NCBI RefSeq assembly: GCF_023954305.1
Contig: NZ_JAMLIG010000001.1
Location: 1,116,001-1,180,000, forward strand
Direction: 5' to 3'
Length of the DNA: 64,000 nucleotides
DNA from: Mesorhizobium sp.
Lineage (GTDB): Bacteria > Pseudomonadota > Alphaproteobacteria > Rhizobiales > Rhizobiaceae
The notes below the pieces were generated by a model. That model saw only the letters and a list, made by a program, of their open reading frames with translations, searched no databases and was not told where the DNA came from. The translations under genes were made by a program, and so were the position numbers. Below, in pieces: positions 42,405-49,197 of this stretch. Within the stretch, counting starts at the first letter, position 1; each line of letters starts with the position of its first letter.

Positions 42405-43514
42405 TCAGTTGCCGGCGCCCCGAGGCAAATCGATTGCCCGACCTTCGCGCGCCGAGCGCTGGGCGGCGAGGCCCATCAGGACAGCCCAGCGGCCGTCGTC
42501 CAGCGATACCTCGACCGGACCTTTTCCACGCACCGCATCGACGAAGCGGCGATGCTGGTAAAAGGTCGAGCCGTTGTGATCGCCTGCCGCGAGCAGTGCC
42601 GGGTCGACGGGTATGTCGAGGACGCGCGGGCCGGCTGGATCGCGCGGGCTGACGACGACCTGTGCCACCGGCGGCGCGCCCAGGTGTTCCGGCCAGAAGC
42701 GGGTGGGGCCGGGCACCAGGCATTCGATCTTGCCGGCCGCACCGACTGCCGAAATCTCTTCCTGGTAGCGGCTGCCCTCTGCGAACATGCACAGTTCGAG
42801 CATGGCGCGCGCGCCATTGTCGAAATCGACCAGCGCGTAGCCGTGGTCCCAGATGTCGGGCACCTCGCCGCCATAGCGCTCGTCGCGATGGTTGATCGCG
42901 CTGCCGCCGCTGGCCATGACGCGCACCGGATCGGCCTTCAGGATCAGCCGCATCAGGTCGAAGAAGTGGCAGCATTTCTCCACGAACGTGCCGCCGCTGG
43001 TGCGTTCGAACCGGTTCCACGCGCCGACCTTGTCGAGGAAGGGATAGCGGTGCTCGCGGACGGTCAGCATGCGGATGCCGCCGGTCGCCCGGCCGGCCTC
43101 GGCGATGAAGCGGGCGACCGGGGGCATGTAGCGATATTCCATCGCGACCCAAAGCAGCGGCAGGCGCCTGCCGACCGCGGCCGCGCGCTGCTCGTCCTCG
43201 GCCGTGGTGAAGAGCGGCTTCTCGACCAGCACAGGCAGCGGCCTGACGCGCGCGATCTCCTCGAGCTGCTCGACATGGCGATGGTTGGGGCTGGCGATCA
43301 GCACGCAGTCGACGTCCGGAGCGGCGAGAAGCTCGGCGATCGAACCCAACGCCCGGGCTCCAGGCGCCAGCGCCAGCGATTTCGCCAGCATGCCGGGGTC
43401 CGGCTCGAAGATCGCCGCCACATGCGCGTCGCCGAGCAAGGCGATGTTGCGGATGTGCTCCTGGCCCATCATGCCGCTGCCGATGATGCCGTACCCGATC
43501 GATGTCCTGGCCAA
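42405..43514 (-). CDS. Gfo/Idh/MocA family oxidoreductase
   Basis: 369-aa NAD(P)-dependent sugar or polyol oxidoreductase. It has the Rossmann start IGYGIIGSGMMGQEHIRNI, the SPNHRHVEQ loop, VLVEKPLFTT with the catalytic-region lysine, and AMEYRYMPP then GGTFVEKCCHFFDLMR containing the conserved His/Asp near the active site. The substrate is unknown. It is in line with and just downstream of the HutC-type regulator gene (16 bases), so the two are probably co-transcribed and opposite the flavin monooxygenase operon. Confidence 0.88.
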   Translation of the reverse strand: MARTSIGYGIIGSGMMGQEHIRNIALLGDAHVAAIFEPDPGMLAKSLALAPGARALGSIAELLAAPDVDCVLIASPNHRHVEQLEEIARVRPLPVLVEKPLFTTAEDEQRAAAVGRRLPLLWVAMEYRYMPPVARFIAEAGRATGGIRMLTVREHRYPFLDKVGAWNRFERTSGGTFVEKCCHFFDLMRLILKADPVRVMASGGSAINHRDERYGGEVPDIWDHGYALVDFDNGARAMLELCMFAEGSRYQEEISAVGAAGKIECLVPGPTRFWPEHLGAPPVAQVVVSPRDPAGPRVLDIPVDPALLAAGDHNGSTFYQHRRFVDAVRGKGPVEVSLDDGRWAVLMGLAAQRSAREGRAIDLPRGAGN

Positions 43515-43530
43515 GCTGGTGTTCCCCGAA

Positions 43531-44226
43531 TTATCTGAACCGTGACACGTAGCGGGCGACGCCTGGATCGAACCACGAGCGCGAGAACTCGACGCTGTCG
43601 CCGTCGCCCGCCCAGGCGATGCGCTCGATCAGGCCGCAGGGCGCCGGCGGTTGCGCGGCGAACGCATCGGGCGCCCAATCCGGCGCCGGCGCGACCGAGA
43701 CGCGGTCCTCGATGCGGGCGATCGAGAAGCCGAGGGCGACGCGGTAGTGAAGGTAGAGCGATTCCGACAGATCGTCCGGCGACAGGGCCTGCGCCTTCGA
43801 CCCGTCGAGCCAGATCTCCTCGATCGCGGCCGGTAACCCATCCAGCCGCCGCAGGCGCCTGATCCTGTGCGCCGCCTTGGAAGAACCGAAGACGGGGAGA
43901 TCTTCTGGCTTCTCCATGCTCTCGACGGAAATCAGGTCGGCCGTCGGCAGACCGCCGCCGGCGATCCGCTCCAGCCGGAAGAAAGCGTAGACGCCCTGCA
44001 GATCGCCGCGCGCGCGGACATAGTTGCCGGAACCGTGGATCCGTTCGAGCAGCCCCCGCTGCGTGAGATCGGCCAGCGCCCTCCTGAGCGTGCCGACGGC
44101 GATGCCGAGTTCGGCCGCCATGTCGCGCTCGGGCGGCAGGCGCGCGCCATCGGCCAGCCGCCCGGCCGCGATCTCGCGGATCAGCATCTCGCCTATCTGC
44201 ATGTGCACCGGCAGCGGCCCGCGCAT
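43531..44226 (-). CDS. GntR-family (HutC/UTRA) transcriptional regulator
   Basis: 231-aa regulator. The winged helix reads MQIGEMLIREIAAGRLADGARLPPERDMAAELGIAVGTLRRALADLTQRGLLERIHGSGNYV in overlapping pieces typical of GntR. The C-terminal UTRA ligand domain has RIRRLRRLDGLPAAIEEIWLD and ESLYLHYRV. The frame opens at 44304, but that start would lie inside the palindromic operator at 44303-44318, so the ATG at 44226 (MRGPLPVHM) is preferred; its ribosome site is weak. It likely represses the divergent monooxygenase genes and its own operon. Confidence 0.85.
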   Translation of the reverse strand: MRGPLPVHMQIGEMLIREIAAGRLADGARLPPERDMAAELGIAVGTLRRALADLTQRGLLERIHGSGNYVRARGDLQGVYAFFRLERIAGGGLPTADLISVESMEKPEDLPVFGSSKAAHRIRRLRRLDGLPAAIEEIWLDGSKAQALSPDDLSESLYLHYRVALGFSIARIEDRVSVAPAPDWAPDAFAAQPPAPCGLIERIAWAGDGDSVEFSRSWFDPGVARYVSRFR

Positions 44227-44302
44227 CTGCGTCGACCTTCGCCCGGGCTCCACCCGCCTCACCTGAAACACGTCCGCGCCGCCTCGGAAAAATTGATACA
44301 GC

Positions 44303-44318
44303 ATTGATCTACATCAAT
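44303..44318. promoter_or_regulatory. Palindromic operator ATTGATCTACATCAAT
   Basis: A 16-base dyad in the divergent gap between the HutC-type regulator and the monooxygenase gene. It resembles HutC/YvoA-type sites (ATTGGTCTAGACCAAT, as I recall) at 13 of 16 positions. It also contains TTGAT-N4-ATCAA, a perfect FNR core. Position beside its own GntR gene favours the first reading. An extra TTGATA half-site begins at 44293. Confidence 0.6.
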
Positions 44319-44385
44319 GCGGATGCTACGCAAGATAAAAATGCGCGGCCGGAGCGAGATGCCCACGGGCCGGAGGAAGGACGCC

Positions 44386-45543
44386 ATGACGATCGTTCCC
44401 ATCACCTCGCCAGACCTCGACGCGGCGGAAGTGTCGTGGTTTTCGGCGCTGTGCTCCGACGACTACCGCTATCTCGGCGTGCCCGACGGCGCGTTGCGCT
44501 CGAGCTGGGAACACTGTTCGGACATCGTGAAGGAGGCGGAGGCGCAAGGCTTCCGCAACATCCTGTGCCCCTCCTCCTATCAGGTCGGCCAGGACACGCT
44601 CTCCTTCGTCGCCGGCTGCGCGCCGATCACCTCGCGGATCAATTTCCTGGCGGCGATCCGCTGCGGCGAGTTGCATCCGATCATGCTCGCCCGCACGGTG
44701 GCGACGCTCGACCACATGCTCGAGGGCCGGCTGACCCTCAACGTCATCTCGTCGGATTTTCCCGGCCAGAGCGAGGATAGCGCCTATCGCTACCGCCGCT
44801 CGCACGAGGTGGTCGAAATCCTGCGCCAGGCCTGGACGCGCGACCGGATCGATTTCGAGGGCGAGATCTACAGCTTCAAGGGTCTCACGACCGACCCGGC
44901 GAAGCCCTATCAGCAAAACGGCGGACCACTGCTCTATTTCGGCGGCTATTCGCCGGACGCGCTCGAGCTCTGCGGCGCGCAATGCGACGTCTACCTGATG
45001 TGGCCGGAGACGAAGGAAGAACTCGCCGGACGCATGAAGGCGGTCCACGAGCGCGCCGCCGCGCACGGGCGCACACTCGACTATGGTCTGAGGGTCCACA
45101 TGATCGTGCGCGACACCGAGGCCGAGGCGCGCGACTATGCGCGTGAACTCGTCTCCAGGCTCGACGACGAACAGGGCAAGGCGATCCGCGAACGCGCCCA
45201 CGACGCGCGCTCGCTCGGCGTCTCGCACCAGGCGAAAAACCGCGAGATCGCCGACGACGAAGGCTATGTCGAGCCGCATCTGTGGACCGGCATCGGCCGG
45301 GCGCGCTCGGGCTGCGGGGCGGCGCTTGTCGGCTCGGCCGACCAGGTGCTGTCGGAGATCGAGGCCTACCGGAAGATGGGCATCCGCGCCTTCATCTTCT
45401 CCGGCTACCCCCATCTCGACGAATGCCGTCACTTCGGCACGAAGGTGCTGCCGGAATTGAAAACCTGCTCGCTGCCGCACGCCTACGGACGCGTGCCGGA
45501 TGTAACGCCCGCCACGCCCCTCGGCACAGGGGAGCGACGCTGA
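44386..45543 (+). CDS. SsuD-like LLM-class FMNH2-dependent monooxygenase
   Basis: 385-aa luciferase-like TIM-barrel monooxygenase. It follows alkanesulfonate monooxygenase SsuD closely in its second half: LRVHMIVRDTEAEA, SRLDDEQGKAI, LWTGIGRARSGCGAALVG and FSGYPHLDE. The residues corresponding to SsuD R226, H228, R297, Y331 and H333 (numbering from memory) are retained, which suggests a sulfonate-type substrate. The N-terminal half differs, including the region of SsuD Cys54, so the substrate should differ too. GGAGGAAGG precedes the ATG at 44386. It receives reduced flavin from the next gene's product. Confidence 0.88.
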   Translation: MTIVPITSPDLDAAEVSWFSALCSDDYRYLGVPDGALRSSWEHCSDIVKEAEAQGFRNILCPSSYQVGQDTLSFVAGCAPITSRINFLAAIRCGELHPIMLARTVATLDHMLEGRLTLNVISSDFPGQSEDSAYRYRRSHEVVEILRQAWTRDRIDFEGEIYSFKGLTTDPAKPYQQNGGPLLYFGGYSPDALELCGAQCDVYLMWPETKEELAGRMKAVHERAAAHGRTLDYGLRVHMIVRDTEAEARDYARELVSRLDDEQGKAIRERAHDARSLGVSHQAKNREIADDEGYVEPHLWTGIGRARSGCGAALVGSADQVLSEIEAYRKMGIRAFIFSGYPHLDECRHFGTKVLPELKTCSLPHAYGRVPDVTPATPLGTGERR

Positions 45544-46109
45544 TGGAACGGGTCGCCCTCACGCCCGCCCTGACCATGTCGCGCAACTCGATGTTCGCCG
45601 AAGTAGACGGCGGTCCCGGCGCCGCATCGCCCCGCTTTGATCCGACGACACTGCGCGGCGCCTTCGGCCGGTTTGCGACGGGGCTGACCGTCGTCACCGC
45701 GGCCTCGGAGGATGGGCCCGTCGGCATCACCGCCAACAGCTTCTCCTCGGTTTCACTCGATCCACCGCTGGTGCTTTGGTCGATTGCCCGTTCCTCGCGG
45801 CGCTTCGACGCCTTCGCCCGTGCGCCGTTCCAGGCGATCCACATTCTCAGCGCAGACCAGATGGACCTGTGCCGCCGCTTCTTTCGCGACGGCCGGGATT
45901 TCTCCGGCCTCGGCACAAGACCCGGTGTCGGCGACGTCCCGCTCATCGACGGCGCGCTGGCGTTGCTGGAATGCGAGATCGTCAGTCGGATGGACTGCGG
46001 CGACCATCTCGTGCTGATCGGCCACGTGCGCGCCATGGAGACGTCCGACGGCGAGCCGCTCGTCTTCGCCGCCGGGCGCTACGGGACGCTGGCGGCGTTC
46101 GCCTCATGA
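45543..46109 (+). CDS. Flavin reductase family protein
   Basis: 188-aa FMN-binding split-barrel reductase: LRGAFGRFATGLTVVTA, GITANSFSSVSLDPPLVLWSI, FQAIHILSADQ and HLVLIGHV are the family blocks. It supplies FMNH2 to the SsuD-like monooxygenase. Its ATG overlaps the monooxygenase stop by one base (TGATG), which couples the pair. Its last 31 bases overlap the end of the convergent lacI-type gene. A later in-frame ATG (MSRNSMFAEV) is a possible start. Confidence 0.88.
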   Translation: MERVALTPALTMSRNSMFAEVDGGPGAASPRFDPTTLRGAFGRFATGLTVVTAASEDGPVGITANSFSSVSLDPPLVLWSIARSSRRFDAFARAPFQAIHILSADQMDLCRRFFRDGRDFSGLGTRPGVGDVPLIDGALALLECEIVSRMDCGDHLVLIGHVRAMETSDGEPLVFAAGRYGTLAAFAS

Positions 46110-47176
46110 CCCACGGCCCTCGCCGAAGCCGTCGACTGCCGCAGCACCAGGTTGCAGGCGAGTTCGATGCGGCGCGGCGGCATGGTCGCGAGAGACAGAT
46201 CGTCGAGAAGGAGGCTCAGCGCCGCCGCGCCGATCTCGCGCATCGGGATATGCATCGTCGTCAGCGGCGGGCTGCAGAAGGCGGAGAGCGGCAGGTCGTC
46301 CATGCCGACCACCGACACGTCGGCGGGCACGTTGAAGCCCGCGCGCTCGACGCCGCGGATCGCGCCGTAGGCCAGGCTGTCGCCAGCCGTCAGGACGGCG
46401 GTGAAGTCGAGGCCGCGATCCCTAATGCGGGCGGCGATCGCCTCCTCGGCGAGCTCCGGCAGCCAGTCCGGCACCTCGACGACGAGATCCTCGATCCCGG
46501 CAACGCCCTTCGCGGTGAGCGCGTCGCGCCAGCCCTCGAAGCGGCGCTCGATGGTGCGCCGGCCACGCCGCATCAGGAACAGGATGCGCCGATGGCCGAG
46601 CGACAGCAGGTGCTGGGCGGCGAACTGCGCGGCGGAGCGGTTGCAGGGCGTGACACTCGAATGGCGCATCGCCGGATCGTCGCCATTGACCAGGACGATC
46701 GGCTTGCCGAAGCCCTCGGTCAGCGTCAACACGTCGTCATCGTCGAGCGTCAGGAACAGGCAGCCCGCGACCGACGCGTCCTCGCTCGCCTCGCGCAGCA
46801 GAGCGACCTCGTCATCGGGGGTCGCAACGGGCCGCGTGACCAGTTCGACGCCAAGCGCCTGCGCGCGCTCCTTCAGCCCGTCGAGCACGTGGAAGGTGAA
46901 CTGGTTGCGGGAATGGTCGATCATCGCGACGCTGCTGGCCGCCAGGATCACCTTGCGATCGGCGATCGAGGCCGGGATCGCATAGTGCAGCGCCCGCGCC
47001 GCCTCGATGATCTCCGCGCGAAGCTGATCGCGCACGCCAACGGCGCCTGCCAGGGCGCGCGAGGCCGTGCTGACCGACACGCCGCAGCGTCTGGCCACTT
47101 CCTCAAGTCGGATACGACGGTTTGGCCGCCCCCTCTTGGCCTGCGCGATGATGACCTCCCCCGTGCTTGCCGCCAT
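46079..47176 (-). CDS. LacI-family transcriptional regulator
   Basis: 365-aa repressor. The N-terminal HTH is RLEEVARRCGVSVSTASRALAG with hinge region AARALHYAIP, followed by a periplasmic-binding-like sensor (GCLFLTLDDDDVLTLTEGFGKPIVLVNGDD, RRILFLMRRGRRTIERRFEGW, DVSVVGMDDLPLSAF). The ATG at 47176 is preferred over a longer frame to 47245 that would run through the AT-rich promoter. It is divergent from the GH105-KduI-ABC operon, which it probably controls, with an unsaturated uronide or related sugar as inducer (inferred). Its tail overlaps the flavin reductase gene. Confidence 0.9.
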   Translation of the reverse strand: MAASTGEVIIAQAKRGRPNRRIRLEEVARRCGVSVSTASRALAGAVGVRDQLRAEIIEAARALHYAIPASIADRKVILAASSVAMIDHSRNQFTFHVLDGLKERAQALGVELVTRPVATPDDEVALLREASEDASVAGCLFLTLDDDDVLTLTEGFGKPIVLVNGDDPAMRHSSVTPCNRSAAQFAAQHLLSLGHRRILFLMRRGRRTIERRFEGWRDALTAKGVAGIEDLVVEVPDWLPELAEEAIAARIRDRGLDFTAVLTAGDSLAYGAIRGVERAGFNVPADVSVVGMDDLPLSAFCSPPLTTMHIPMREIGAAALSLLLDDLSLATMPPRRIELACNLVLRQSTASARAVGHEANAASVP

Positions 47177-47195
47177 GCTGCAAAAAATTTTCAGA

Positions 47196-47203
47196 TTGCG
47201 CAA
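47196..47203. promoter_or_regulatory. TTGCGCAA dyad, candidate LacI-family operator
   Basis: A perfect 8-base palindrome with a central CG, as in many LacI-family operators. It lies in an A/T-rich 40-base tract (about 47180-47215) between the divergent lacI-type and GH105 genes. Assigned by eye; flanking symmetry is poor. Confidence 0.4.
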
Positions 47204-47266
47204 GAAAAATTGTTGTGGAAGGTTTCCCGGCAAGGCGGCCGACAAAGGGCGCCACCGGGAGGAGTT

Positions 47267-48367
47267 ATGGCTGTATCAGCCGCGCACGTTCGCACGGCCC
47301 TCGACAGGCTGGTCGCCGGCATGACCGGCCTGCGCGCCGACGGTCGCTTCGACGAGCCGAACCTCGACGGCACGCCGGGCGACTATGTCAGCTTCGACAG
47401 CTGGGAATGGCCGCAGGGCGTCGGCCTCTATGGCCTCGTCAAGCTGTGGGCGCGGACCGGCGACGCGAGCCTGCTCGCCACCATCGAGGACTGGTACGAC
47501 CGCCGCATCGCCGCCGGCCTGCCCGCGATGAACGTCAACACGACCGCGCCGATGCTTGCGCTTTCCGAGCTGTGGCGTCGCCAGCGCCAGCCCCGCTTCG
47601 AGCCGGTGCTGCGCGACTGGGCGCGCCGTGTCGTCGAGACCATGCCGCGCACGCCGGAGGGCGGCTTCCAGCACAATGTCTCCGACCGCATCAACGACGA
47701 CGAACTGTGGGACGACACCCTGTTCATGGTCGCGCTGTTCCTCGCCTCCTTCGGCGAGGCGTCGGGCGAGCGCCGCTATGTCGACGAGGCGGAGCGCCAG
47801 TTCCTCGTCCATGCGCGCTATCTCGCCGACACACGTTCTGGCCTGTGGTTCCACGGCTGGACCTTCGGCGGCCGGCACAATTTCGCCCGCGCGCTGTGGG
47901 GTCGCGGCAATTCGTGGATCACGGTCGGCATTCTCGACCTTGTCGACATGGCCGAGATTTCGCCCTCGGTGCGCGCCTATCTGCTCGGCGTGCTGGAGAC
48001 GCAGATCGCGGCGCTGTTGAAGCTGCAGGCGCCGTCCGGAGCGTGGCGCACCCTGCTCGACGATCCGGCGTCCTACGAGGAAATCTCAGCCACGGCCGGG
48101 TTCGGCTATGGACTGATGAAGGCCGCGCGCATCGGCCTTGGACCCGCCGAATGGCGCAAGGCCGGCCTGAAGGCGCTGGCGGCGGTGCTGGCCAATGTGG
48201 GCGAAGACGGCGTCGTGGCCAACGTGTCCTACGGCACGCGCATGGGCTACGATCTGCAATTCTACCGCGACATCCCCCTCCAGCCGACCGGCTACGGACA
48301 GGCGCTCGCAATCCTGTGCCTCGCCGAAGGGCTGGAGAACCCGAACGAAATGACGGAGGCCGCGTGA
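47267..48367 (+). CDS. Glycoside hydrolase family 105/88-type unsaturated uronyl hydrolase
   Basis: 366-aa (alpha/alpha)6-barrel enzyme without a signal peptide, so cytoplasmic. It has WDDTLFMVALFLASFGE with the family's catalytic-type aspartate, LWFHGWTFGGRHNFARALWGRGNSW, and SATAGFGYGLMKAARIG. GH105 members (YteR/YesR) remove the unsaturated uronic acid from lyase-generated rhamnogalacturonan disaccharides. GGGAGGAG precedes the ATG by 2-5 bases. It starts the operon continuing through kduI, the 835-aa gene and the ABC transporter. Confidence 0.87.
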   Translation: MAVSAAHVRTALDRLVAGMTGLRADGRFDEPNLDGTPGDYVSFDSWEWPQGVGLYGLVKLWARTGDASLLATIEDWYDRRIAAGLPAMNVNTTAPMLALSELWRRQRQPRFEPVLRDWARRVVETMPRTPEGGFQHNVSDRINDDELWDDTLFMVALFLASFGEASGERRYVDEAERQFLVHARYLADTRSGLWFHGWTFGGRHNFARALWGRGNSWITVGILDLVDMAEISPSVRAYLLGVLETQIAALLKLQAPSGAWRTLLDDPASYEEISATAGFGYGLMKAARIGLGPAEWRKAGLKALAAVLANVGEDGVVANVSYGTRMGYDLQFYRDIPLQPTGYGQALAILCLAEGLENPNEMTEAA

Positions 48368-49197
48368 TGCGCGTGCTCTACGGCACCTCGCCGGCCGACA
48401 TCGCCGCCATGGACACCGACCGGCTCCGGGCCGAGTTCCTGGTGGAGGATCTGTTTTCGGCCGGCCAACTCGTCTTCGTCTACACCCATGTCGACCGCAT
48501 GATCCTAGGTGGCGCGGTGCCGCTCGGCCAGCCCCTCGCGTTCGGCGACGGCAAGGAGGTTGGCACCGACCTGTTCTTCACCGCCCGCGAGATGGGCATC
48601 GCCAATCTCGGCGGCGCGGGCAGCGTCACCATCGACGGCGTGCGTTATGCGGTCGCCAACCGCGACATCGTCTATGTCGGCCGCGGCGCAGGGTCGGTGA
48701 CGCTGGAAAGCGACGACGCGGCCAGGCCCGCCCGCTTCTACATGAACTCGGTGCCGGCCGGCGCCGACATCCCTCACCGGCTGATCACGAGGGCTGAGGG
48801 CAAGGCGCTCGACCTCGGCGACGCCGCCCGCGCCAACAAGCGCCGGCTGGTGATGTATATCCATCCCGAGGTGGCGCCGTCCTGCCTGCTCCTGATGGGC
48901 ATCACCGACCTCGCGCCTGGCAGCGTCTGGAACACCATGCCGCCGCATCTGCACGAGCGGCGCATGGAAGCCTACTGCTATTTCGACCTCGCCGAGGAAG
49001 ACCGGGTGATCCACCTCATGGGCCGCCCCGACAACACCCGCCACCTCATCGTCGCCAACGGCAACGCGCTGATCTCGCCGGCCTGGTCGATCCATATGGG
49101 ATCGGGCACGGGACCCTATGCTTTCGTGTGGGGCATGACCGGTGAGAACCAGGCCTATACCGATGTCGATCCGGTGGCCGTGAAGGACCTTCGATGA
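48367..49197 (+). CDS. kduI: 5-dehydro-4-deoxy-D-glucuronate isomerase
   Basis: 276-aa cupin-type isomerase converting 5-keto-4-deoxyuronate to 2,5-diketo-3-deoxygluconate in pectin catabolism. The zinc ligands H194, H196 and E201 lie in PPHLHERRMEAYCYFDL, with a later histidine in AWSIHMGSGTG. The N terminus YGTSPADIAAMDTDRLRAEF is typical. The ATG overlaps the GH105 stop by one base (TGATG). It processes the uronic acid released by the preceding enzyme. No kduD is visible in the window. Confidence 0.94.
   Translation: MRVLYGTSPADIAAMDTDRLRAEFLVEDLFSAGQLVFVYTHVDRMILGGAVPLGQPLAFGDGKEVGTDLFFTAREMGIANLGGAGSVTIDGVRYAVANRDIVYVGRGAGSVTLESDDAARPARFYMNSVPAGADIPHRLITRAEGKALDLGDAARANKRRLVMYIHPEVAPSCLLLMGITDLAPGSVWNTMPPHLHERRMEAYCYFDLAEEDRVIHLMGRPDNTRHLIVANGNALISPAWSIHMGSGTGPYAFVWGMTGENQAYTDVDPVAVKDLR

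Noticed and set aside
42405..46109. Naming the monooxygenase locus as the sulfoquinovose smo operon
   Set aside because: No sulfoquinovosidase, no matching transporter and a Gfo/Idh rather than aldo-keto reductase; kept only as a hypothesis.
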